From NCBI GenBank assembly GCA_012838235.1, contig DUPQ01000009.1:1-64000 (forward strand): a stretch of DNA of 64,000 nucleotides, written 5' to 3'. The notes below the pieces were generated by a model. It saw only the letters and a program-made list of their open reading frames with translations, was not told where the DNA came from and did not search any database. Numbering within the stretch: the stretch's first letter is position 1; each line of letters opens with the position of its first letter. The position numbers and the translations under genes were made by a program. Below are positions 46,612 through 53,848 of the stretch, piece by piece. This stretch comes from Clostridiaceae bacterium (GTDB taxonomy: Bacteria; Bacillota; Clostridia; DUPQ01).

Positions 46612-46639
46612 ATAGCGGTACAGAGTTAGGAGAATTGAT

Positions 46640-47857
46640 ATGTGTGATACTATGTGGAAGTCCTTTGAAAAAGGCGGAATTTTTGCAAAAAACAGCGACA
46701 GATCTTGTAACGAGATTAATCTGGTACAGTTTATTCCCGGCGGGAAAACGGGTGGTCAACCCGTCAAGTGTACATATATAACAGTCCCGCAGGAAGAAAA
46801 GAAATATTCTGTCCTTCTGGTTCGCCCTCATTGGATGTGGGGAGCCGAAATGGGCATTAACGAGTGCGGTGTTGCTATCGGAAACGAAGCGCTTTTTACC
46901 AAATCAAAAGGTAAAAGGACAGAGCGATTACTGGGAATGGATATTCTAAGGATTGCATTGGAAAGAGCAAAAAATGCAAAAGAAGGTATAGAGGAAATAA
47001 AAAAAGCATTAACTGCGTTCGGTCAGGGAGGTAACTGTACCTTTGATAAGACGTTTTATTACGACAACAGTTTTCTGGTTGCGGATAAAAAAGAGGCATA
47101 CATTTTAGAGTCTTCGGGACTTGAGTACAAGACAAAGAAGCTGGAAGGTTACGGTAATATTTCCAACCGTATCACTATTGAAGAGGATGATTTTGCAAAA
47201 AAACATACTAACAATCTCATTACTCATTTTGCCGGTTCAATGAAGAGACAGAACTGTGCCTGCAATGCCATAAAAGATGCAAAGGGTATAAGGGATGTAT
47301 TTGGCGCATTAAGAGCACATGATACAGATGACAGGCACAAACTATACACAAAAGGAAGTGTTTCCTCTGTTTGTATGCACCAGAGTTTTCTCGGAGATCA
47401 TACAACCGGAAGTATGGTAGTAGATTTCAGAGAAGATATCCCGGTCATCTGGGTAACAGGCTCCTCTACCCCCTGCTTATCGGTATTCAAACCTGTCTTC
47501 TTCGGGCATATTAATCCCCCGGTTTTCTTAGATGAAAAAGATAGCCTGAATTATTGGTTAAAAAGAGAGTACTTAAACAGAGCAATATTCGCAGGCTTAA
47601 CGAATGCCGATTCCCATATCAAGCAGGTAAAAGAGATAGAAGAAGATTTTATATCAGGCTATGAGTCCTTGCTGAAGAAAGGGGCAACAGTAGAACAATT
47701 TGCCGATTTTTCAAAGAAGTGCTCGGAGAAAGAAGAGACTTTCATAAACAGCTACTCAAAAATCATAGAGACCGTGAAAAACCGTACCGTGCAACTTCCC
47801 GGAATGTGGGGAAAAAAGACAAAAAGACTTATTGAGCAAAATCATATGAAATATTAA
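46640..47857 (+). CDS. Peptidase C69/secernin-like Ntn hydrolase
   Basis: Predicted N-terminal-nucleophile amidohydrolase. The second residue is cysteine (MCDTMWKSFEKGGIFAKNSDRS); removal of the initiator methionine would expose it as nucleophile, and the FAKNSDR block is typical of secernin/C69 dipeptidase proteins. SMVVDFREDIPVIWVTGSSTPCLSVFKPVFF is the conserved C-terminal region. At 405 residues it has no signal peptide and is presumably cytoplasmic. The Shine-Dalgarno AGGAG precedes the ATG. Substrate is probably a dipeptide or other amide, by family only. Confidence 0.85.
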   Translation: MCDTMWKSFEKGGIFAKNSDRSCNEINLVQFIPGGKTGGQPVKCTYITVPQEEKKYSVLLVRPHWMWGAEMGINECGVAIGNEALFTKSKGKRTERLLGMDILRIALERAKNAKEGIEEIKKALTAFGQGGNCTFDKTFYYDNSFLVADKKEAYILESSGLEYKTKKLEGYGNISNRITIEEDDFAKKHTNNLITHFAGSMKRQNCACNAIKDAKGIRDVFGALRAHDTDDRHKLYTKGSVSSVCMHQSFLGDHTTGSMVVDFREDIPVIWVTGSSTPCLSVFKPVFFGHINPPVFLDEKDSLNYWLKREYLNRAIFAGLTNADSHIKQVKEIEEDFISGYESLLKKGATVEQFADFSKKCSEKEETFINSYSKIIETVKNRTVQLPGMWGKKTKRLIEQNHMKY

Positions 47858-47955
47858 TAAAGCCACTTTCCGAATCGGTCAGTTTGGCTCTATAAAAACA
47901 GCGTAATCTTTATGACCACGCCGCTTCTTTTTGCTTATTCTTTATTCAGTTATTT

Positions 47956-48426
47956 TTACTCGGTACTTAGTTTTTCTACATCCTTGACTTTTTCATTGAT
48001 CTTTTTAATCTTACTCTTCCAAATAAAATACTGTATCAGCCAGGTAACGATAAAAATTCCTAAAAATATCGCAATGTAAGATATAACTCCTCCTACGGTG
48101 TTGGGCATCCATTTTGCAACATAAGAAATAGGAAACATAACTAAGCATATAACGGCAAAATAGATACCTGTCTGCTTTGCAAGACTCCAGGTTTCTATTT
48201 CCCATATGACGGAAGACATTGCAAATCCTGCTCCCAGTATTCCCGACAAAACTGTCTGTAATATAACGGCATTGAGTTCACTGCCCACTTTTTCCACCAA
48301 TTCCGGTTTTGCAAAATGGAACATTCCGTCTCCTGCATATAGCGAAACAAGTATGGAAACTATATAGCCTATTGCAATACCCAGAGGAAAACCGAGCAAA
48401 CCGCGATTAATAATCTTCTTTTTCAT
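47956..48426 (-). CDS. DUF3021 membrane protein
   Basis: Four-helix membrane protein of 156 residues with a short cytoplasmic basic tail (WKSKIKKINEKVKDVEK). The start MKKKIINRGLLGFPLGIAIGY is typical of DUF3021. Such proteins are regularly encoded beside LytTR DNA-binding proteins, and in streptococci comparable pairs act as regulator plus membrane inhibitor. Here the LytTR gene precedes it by 9 nt. A role as membrane antagonist of that regulator is inferred from the pairing. Confidence 0.88.
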   Translation of the reverse strand: MKKKIINRGLLGFPLGIAIGYIVSILVSLYAGDGMFHFAKPELVEKVGSELNAVILQTVLSGILGAGFAMSSVIWEIETWSLAKQTGIYFAVICLVMFPISYVAKWMPNTVGGVISYIAIFLGIFIVTWLIQYFIWKSKIKKINEKVKDVEKLSTE

Positions 48427-48435
48427 TTTATCACC

Positions 48436-48876
48436 TCATATTCCTAATAATTGTTTTATTCTGGCGACAAATCGCCTTGATACATATGTAACCGTTCCGT
48501 TGGAAAGTATTACACAAATTGTTCCTGCCAGACTTAAGTCAAAACCTTTTACTTTTTTCAGATTGATAATATCCGAGTTGGATATTCGCACAAAGTTATT
48601 ATTGTCCAGCCTCTCTTCTATTTCATAAAGTCTGAGACGGAGCGTATACTCCCCGTGAGTTGTTTCGGCAAATACCTTACCGCCTGAAGCATATATACGG
48701 TAAATATCGGAAAGCTCCAACACCTTAACAATCTCCTCTTTGAATCCGGCAATTATCTGCGGTTGCTGTTCCGAAAGTTTTTTAATGACTTCATTAATCT
48801 CTTCTGTCATCTTATCCGTTACAACGATAATCTTCGGTTCTTTACAGTCTTCGTCTATCTTTATTTCTATCTGCAT
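48436..48876 (-). CDS. LytTR-family DNA-binding regulator
   Basis: Stand-alone LytTR protein of 146 residues with no receiver domain. The N-terminal about 45 residues form a mixed region (IEIKIDEDCKEPKIIVVTDKMTEEI). The LytTR fold follows: IYRIYASGGKVFAETTHGEYTLRLRLYEIEERL, then FVRISNSDIINLKKVKGFDLS and GTVTYVSRRFVARIKQLLGI. This is the LytTR/DUF3021 two-gene type, usually autoregulated and controlling a nearby or distant small regulon. GGAGGGG precedes the ATG. The upstream DNA has strong dyad symmetry that could include its binding site. Confidence 0.92.
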   Translation of the reverse strand: MQIEIKIDEDCKEPKIIVVTDKMTEEINEVIKKLSEQQPQIIAGFKEEIVKVLELSDIYRIYASGGKVFAETTHGEYTLRLRLYEIEERLDNNNFVRISNSDIINLKKVKGFDLSLAGTICVILSNGTVTYVSRRFVARIKQLLGI

Positions 48877-48906
48877 TAATCACCCCTCCCTTCTCCGCAG
48901 TTACAA

Positions 48907-48983
48907 TATACTAAAGCAAAAAAACGATTTCCACCGATTCCTGACAGGTGGTCGTTTTACGACCATAAGTGGTATTTAGTATA
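48907..48983. repeat. Nested inverted repeats upstream of the LytTR gene
   Basis: The outer perfect 9-bp inverted repeat is TATACTAAA (48907-48915) and TTTAGTATA (48975-48983). Inside, AAAACGA-ttt-CCACC (48921-48935) pairs with GGTGG-TCGTTTT (48947-48958). A second palindrome GGTCGT-ttt-ACGACC (48950-48964) overlaps that 3' arm, so the two are mutually exclusive. The element fills most of the gap between the UroD-like gene and the LytTR gene. Confidence 0.7.
48918..48958 (-). terminator. Terminator of the UroD-like gene, inside the LytTR upstream region
   Basis: Read on the minus strand, AAAACGACCACC, an 11-nt loop, GGTGG, a 3-nt bulge and TCGTTTT form a 12-bp stem that runs into seven T. 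It lies 34 nt behind the UroD-like gene and 41 nt before the LytTR ATG, so it may also influence LytTR expression. Confidence 0.65.
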
Positions 48984-48992
48984 AGGAAAATG

Positions 48993-49973
48993 CTAATATT
49001 TAACTATTGAATGACCGAAAACATCGGCACTTATCTTAAGGAATTCCTGACACATGACATCAATTGCTTCTCTTCTGTGTCCTGCTCCTACCGGGTCGGA
49101 ATACCATTTGGCCATAAATCCGCCCTTTTTACTTCCCAGTGCATGAAACATGGTATGGCAATATCTTCTTATCTCATCCAAAGAACCTTTAACAAATATA
49201 TTCTGTATATCCACCGGGCAGAAAAAAGTAATCCTGTCTTTGTATTTCCCCAGATATTCCAGTCCCATATTCTGCTGCTGATCCATCTGAATGCAATCCA
49301 GACCGGCATCTATCAAATCGTCAAGAATACTCCTTATATCCCCGCAACTGTGAAGAATTGTATACATATTATTATCATGAGCCGCTTTATATATCCTCTT
49401 GTATCTCGGCTTCCATATCTCTCTCCATTTGTCGGGAGAAATCATTAAAGAGTTCTGTAATCCCCAATCATCGGCGAATATGAGCGAATCGACGCCGTAA
49501 CTGGCAAACCGTTCCACAATATGCACATTCATATCGGTTAAGATATCAATAAGCTGACACAAATAATCGGTATTCTCATATATATCAATCCAGGTATTTT
49601 CCAATCCTCTCAGAAAGTGAACTCGTTCGTAAATGGAAATTCCCACACCCATGGTGAATTTATCTTTGTGGTTTTCAATATTCTCCTTTACGCCTTCCCA
49701 TCTTCTATCCTCCGTTACATCGGGTATATGCATGCTTTCAAAGTCATCCCAGCTTTTAAGAGGAAATTCCTTAACTTCTCCCAGTTTGGATATACCGATA
49801 TTATCCCATACGGCATTCCATTCATCTTTGCCTTTTGAGGGTCTGTAATCGGGATTTGCCCTCATATTGATAAACTTGAAATCCGTTCCGTATTCCGGCG
49901 GAAAATCCACTGCCAGCCTGTCCGGATATTTAAACTGTAAAGTCGCTTTAACTACCTCTTTTGAATTCATCAT
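48993..49973 (-). CDS. UroD-fold methyltransferase-like protein (MtaA/CmuA type)
   Basis: Member of the uroporphyrinogen-decarboxylase superfamily. The zinc-binding pattern of the methylcobalamin-dependent methyltransferase branch is visible: H208-x-C210 in TILHSCGDI and C252 in ITFFCPVDIQ. Heme-pathway UroD lacks this arrangement, and no heme genes are nearby. Such enzymes move a methyl group between a corrinoid protein and an acceptor, or demethylate small substrates. I start at ATG 49973, with GAGGG 8 nt upstream; the track start adds 16 residues. The corrinoid protein at 10.3 kb is a possible partner. Confidence 0.85.
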   Translation of the reverse strand: MMNSKEVVKATLQFKYPDRLAVDFPPEYGTDFKFINMRANPDYRPSKGKDEWNAVWDNIGISKLGEVKEFPLKSWDDFESMHIPDVTEDRRWEGVKENIENHKDKFTMGVGISIYERVHFLRGLENTWIDIYENTDYLCQLIDILTDMNVHIVERFASYGVDSLIFADDWGLQNSLMISPDKWREIWKPRYKRIYKAAHDNNMYTILHSCGDIRSILDDLIDAGLDCIQMDQQQNMGLEYLGKYKDRITFFCPVDIQNIFVKGSLDEIRRYCHTMFHALGSKKGGFMAKWYSDPVGAGHRREAIDVMCQEFLKISADVFGHSIVKY

Positions 49974-50088
49974 TTCCATCACCCTCATTAAAATTATATT
50001 CATTTTCATTACGAACCACAATATCCGCTATATATTCTGCCTGATTCAGGTATAATGTATCTGTAATATCAAATCAGCGAGGACACAC

Positions 50089-51513
50089 ATGATTCCCGTA
50101 CTGGAAAACAGATGGATTTTAAAAGATAATATATTAAAATACTACGGCTTACGTAAAAAGCCGTATACATTTAAAAATACGGTAAACATATCGGCTTCCA
50201 CTGCGAAAATAATACAGTCTTTTGACGGAATAAGACATTTGTCGGAGTGTAAGATAAATAGTCAGATAAAGCAATTGATTAAGAAAAAGATAATTGTCGA
50301 TGTACATTCCAAAAGAACCGTCCCCGATACTATAGATAATGCATTTTTCTGCAAAAACTGCTGTTCAAACGATTATGTGATACCCGGTATAGAGTTTGAT
50401 GACAACGGATTATGCCCCGTTTGTACCAATATGCCTTCGTTTAAGAATATAAAAGATGTCTTACCCGTAGTTAACACCATAGAACACAATGAAAAGGCAA
50501 AATATGATGTCGCTCTTTTCTATACCGGAGGTAAAGACTCCACTTTTCTTTTATACTATTTTGCAGATGTGTTAAAACTGAAGGTGCTTGCTCTTACATG
50601 GGATATTCCTTTCATGTCGGATAATGCAATTAAAAGTATGAATAATGCAAAAGAAATATTCACAGATACCGACTTTATTTCCAAAGCATTGAATGATGAA
50701 GAACAAGCGGCCATATACAAGAAATCCTATGAACTTATGAAAAATGTATGTATATGTCCCTTTGCAGCCTATCCCCTGTTTTTGAAAGAATTGAGAGATT
50801 CGGGTGTAAAGTATGTGGTTTCGGGAAACGAACCGGCTCAACCCATAAATCTCATATTCAACAACTTATCACCAAAAACTTTCTATAACCCGTTATTTCA
50901 GATGCTATTTCGGGTTATATATAACATGGTGAGAATTTTTAAAGGATTGAAGCCGCTAAAAAAAGGTCGGATGGAAATGCTTCTGCTTTTGGAAACATTG
51001 GCCTTCGGGCAACCTCGGTTTATATCCGCTAAAACAGTAAGAAATCCTATGATAAGAAACATACATCAAGCATTGAAAGAGGCGGATGTTCTGATTACTT
51101 CATTTCGGAAAGAGGTTGAACAAGCCTCACTTGACGGCAACATACCTGCCCTTATTCATATCGATTTTAACGATGTAATTAAAGGTTGTATGAATAATAT
51201 TTTATCCGACGGATATGTATGGAAGGATATAAAGGCATTACTCAAAGATAAAGCCGGATGGATTGATTCGGAAAATACAGATTCAGGACTTCATACCAGC
51301 TGTAAAATAGAGCGGTGTAAGGATTTTTCACAGTATCAGTCTTTCAAAGCCATGGAAAGCGATATCATACCTTTCTCCGCACTGGAATTATCCGTTGCCG
51401 TTAATTTAGGTTCTTTGACACGAGAAGATGCAATAAAGGAAATCAGGCACAATTCCGGATTTACCGATGTTGCACCTTGTGAAACCGGGATAATGACTAA
51501 ATCGTTTATGTAA
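50089..51513 (+). CDS. PP-loop ATPase with zinc ribbon and possible RRE-like N-terminus
   Basis: Residues 1-72 resemble a PqqD/RiPP-recognition winged helix (VNISASTAKIIQSFDGIRHLSE, then QIKQLIKKKIIVD). A zinc ribbon follows (C88-x2-C91, C109-x2-C112) around VIPGIEFDDNGLCPVC. The N-type ATP pyrophosphatase domain has the PP-loop in FYTGGKDST (about 144-152). The C-terminus (DSGLHTSCKIERCKDF, LTREDAIKEI) corresponds to the end of N-acetyl-sugar-amidotransferase-like PP-loop proteins. These enzymes adenylate a carbonyl for amidation or thiolation; the actual substrate is unknown. It is divergent from the UroD-like gene and its 3' end overlaps the flavodoxin gene by 8 nt. Confidence 0.75.
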   Translation: MIPVLENRWILKDNILKYYGLRKKPYTFKNTVNISASTAKIIQSFDGIRHLSECKINSQIKQLIKKKIIVDVHSKRTVPDTIDNAFFCKNCCSNDYVIPGIEFDDNGLCPVCTNMPSFKNIKDVLPVVNTIEHNEKAKYDVALFYTGGKDSTFLLYYFADVLKLKVLALTWDIPFMSDNAIKSMNNAKEIFTDTDFISKALNDEEQAAIYKKSYELMKNVCICPFAAYPLFLKELRDSGVKYVVSGNEPAQPINLIFNNLSPKTFYNPLFQMLFRVIYNMVRIFKGLKPLKKGRMEMLLLLETLAFGQPRFISAKTVRNPMIRNIHQALKEADVLITSFRKEVEQASLDGNIPALIHIDFNDVIKGCMNNILSDGYVWKDIKALLKDKAGWIDSENTDSGLHTSCKIERCKDFSQYQSFKAMESDIIPFSALELSVAVNLGSLTREDAIKEIRHNSGFTDVAPCETGIMTKSFM

Positions 51514-52288
51514 TATCTATAAGTTTTCCTAAGTTTTTTACTCCCTTGGATACAATGGATTTTGCTATGGGATTATTGAAAGTGCAGAGTCTTGCACCAA
51601 ATTCACATACCTTGACACAAGCTGCACATCTTATGCATTGTTTAACCGAAATACTTAAGTCTTTATCAATTGCATCGGTCGGACATGCCGTTATGCATTT
51701 ATTGCACCGTACACACTTATTCTTATCTACGCGAGGTATCTTTATTGAAACTTTTCCTAAAAACTTCTGACCGAAAAGTTCCGCTACCGCAAACTGCCCC
51801 TTTATATCAACATGCTTTTTATTCTTCACATTGTAAATAACTTTTTTTAAGAAATTCTCCAATTCAACGGAATAATCGTAGTATATACCGTAATCTTTAA
51901 AGGCACTTGAATAGGAATGTTCGGCAGGTATAGCAGCAGCTCCGTATATCGATATACCTTTTTCCTTTAAAATATGGTTTGCCTGAGATAAAGCGTTACC
52001 TATAGTAACGGAACCGTATGTAGCTACGATAGCACCATTTTCCGCATTGATTTTAAGATGTTTAAGATATTCCGCATACGCATCGGGAATGGACTGATTA
52101 TATACCGGAAAAGCTATGACAAACAAATCATATGCGATATCCACCGCCTGTCTTCTCTCTCTTATTGCACGTCTTGTAACATCAAATATATCTACCGCAT
52201 ATCCGTTGTTTCTCAGTGTTTTAGCCATATCTTCACACAAGTTATATGTGTTCCTTGTCGGTGAAAAACAGTTAATCAGGCATCTCAT
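51506..52288 (-). CDS. EFR1-type flavodoxin-ferredoxin protein
   Basis: Electron-transfer protein of 260 residues. The N-terminal about 160 residues form a flavodoxin-like domain: the FMN phosphate loop lies in FSPTRNTYNLCEDMAKTL, and GAIVATYGSVTIGNAL follows. The C-terminus carries two 4Fe-4S motifs, CVRCNKCITACP and CIRCAACVKVC. This is the layout of the EFR1 family, common in anaerobes. Its ATG overlaps the stop of the broken methyltransferase by 4 nt, so its translation may suffer from that gene's frameshifts. No physiological partner is known. Confidence 0.88.
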   Translation of the reverse strand: MRCLINCFSPTRNTYNLCEDMAKTLRNNGYAVDIFDVTRRAIRERRQAVDIAYDLFVIAFPVYNQSIPDAYAEYLKHLKINAENGAIVATYGSVTIGNALSQANHILKEKGISIYGAAAIPAEHSYSSAFKDYGIYYDYSVELENFLKKVIYNVKNKKHVDIKGQFAVAELFGQKFLGKVSIKIPRVDKNKCVRCNKCITACPTDAIDKDLSISVKQCIRCAACVKVCEFGARLCTFNNPIAKSIVSKGVKNLGKLIDIT

Positions 52289-53385
52289 ATAGTATCTCCT
52301 TCAAAATCCGTTACTGAAAACATTGTCTTCAAACGATTATACTCCTCTTTTGCATTTTCATCCGGTTTACCGGTATATATTGCTCTGATAAGAACATTCT
52401 TCATTGTATGTTCAACAGGTGCAAACTCCACCATATCCGTACTGTAACCTTTGGATTTCAAAGCCAGAACTCTTAATGTATTTGTCAGCATTTCGGTAAA
52501 CCTGTCTTTCTGTAAACCGTTATGAAAGCATAGGTTTAAGTTGTTCATTATCTATCTGCTTAAATAACTGATGCTGACAGCACGGAACCGATATGATGAG
52601 TTTTGCCTTGTTCCTTACAGCACTGCTCAAAAAGATATCAGTTGCTATATCACATGCATGAAGTCCTACCGCTATATCCAAGTAATCGTCATATGCCTTA
52701 ATATCGCCGGATATGAAAGTTAAATCTGTCATACCGTATTTTTCAGCAATATCATTAAGATTACTATAACATCACTCTTTAAATCTATACCTGTTATATT
52801 GGTATTCATATGTTTAATATTATGCAAATAAAAGTGTAATGCAAAAGTCAGATAACCTTTACCGCAACAAAAATCCACAACCTTAAGTTGCTTATTATCA
52901 AATGACAGTTTTTCAAATGCGTGGTCGAATATCTGCAAAAAACTGTTAATCTGCACAAATTTTCTGCGCCCTTTGTCGGTAACAACACCGTTTATATCAG
53001 ATATCCCCAGATAATAAAGAAACGGTGCATCGGTTCCGTCTTTTATGATATGGTTCTTCTGTTTATCATGACTTGTATTTACAACTGACTTTGTAGGCTT
53101 ATGATTTTTTATGATAAGTTCGTTTTTCCTGTTTCTGAATACAACTATGTCGTTCTGTTTGGTAAAGATAGTACATTCTTTGAAATTAGTCGTAATAAGC
53201 TTATATATATGCTCAAATAGATTACTTCCATCAAAATTGATATGAAAAGCTTTATTATCGGAAAAATACTCCAGTTGAAAGCCGTCATTCACTCTTCTTA
53301 TTCCGGCTTTACTCATATCCGCAGTTGCTTTTCCGAATGAGACCTGTAGAATATCCTTATGTTTTATATCAGACAAAATATCCAT
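52285..53385 (-). pseudogene. Class I SAM-dependent methyltransferase, split by two frameshifts
   Basis: Three consecutive ORFs (52729-53385, 52520-52732, 52285-52548) together encode one methyltransferase of about 365 residues. SAM motif I is VVDFCCGKGYLTFAL, post-I is GIDLKSDVI, and the catalytic-loop region is DIAVGLHACDIATDIF with SVPCCQHQ. Near 52755 one base is missing: frame 0 ends VIVILMILL while the next frame reads SNLNDIAEKYGMTDLTF. Near 52524 one base is extra: KPMLS-stop against HNGLQKDRF. The two indels cancel. The first ORF's TGA overlaps the second's ATG (ATGA), so a split protein is conceivable. A sequencing or assembly error is also possible. Confidence 0.8.
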
Positions 53386-53470
53386 ATACGAATTATACCA
53401 TCTTTTAACTTATGATTATATGATAAAATAGGGGTACTGAATTATATAGATTATTTAAAGGCGGTATGTT

Positions 53471-53848
53471 ATGACAAAGAAGATTATAAAAGTAGAAGGA
53501 TGCCCTCAGGCAATTGGGCCCTATTCTCAGGCGGTAAGAGCGGATAATTTGCTTTTTGTATCAGGCAATCTCCCTGTTGATCCTGCCACGGGAAAGATTC
53601 CGGAAGGAGTGGAAAAGCAGACCCATACGGTGCTTGGAAACATAGCAACCTTATTAAAAGGTGCAGGTCTGGATATGAGCGATATTATTAAGACAACATT
53701 GTTTATTAAAGATATGAATGATTTTTCCGTCATAAATGCAATATATGCCGAATATTTCACATCCGACTACCCTGCCCGTTCCACTGTGGAAGTGGCAAGG
53801 CTTCCCAAGGATGCTTTGATAGAAATAGAGTGTATAGCTAAATATTGA
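53471..53848 (+). CDS. ridA: RidA-family enamine/imine deaminase
   Basis: Hydrolyses reactive 2-aminoacrylate-type enamines released by PLP enzymes. The start KVEGCPQAIGPYSQAVRADNLLFVSG, the central NIATLLKGAGLDMSDIIKTTLFI and the ending ARSTVEVARLPKDALIEIECIA (with the conserved arginine and glutamate) are typical of the family. Length is 125. AGGCGG precedes the ATG. It is a lone plus-strand gene; its stop is directly followed by the stop of the convergent kinase gene. Confidence 0.97.
   Translation: MTKKIIKVEGCPQAIGPYSQAVRADNLLFVSGNLPVDPATGKIPEGVEKQTHTVLGNIATLLKGAGLDMSDIIKTTLFIKDMNDFSVINAIYAEYFTSDYPARSTVEVARLPKDALIEIECIAKY

Noticed and set aside
46468-46639. Small gene or RNA in the 170-nt gap before the C69 gene
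   Set aside because: AT-rich sequence with only a -10 box near its end; no ORF with a ribosome binding site and no stable hairpin.
47858-47955. Terminator between the convergent C69 and DUF3021 genes
   Set aside because: AGCCA...TGGCT and GCGT...ACGC can pair, but the stems are short and interrupted and lack a clean T run, so it was not listed.
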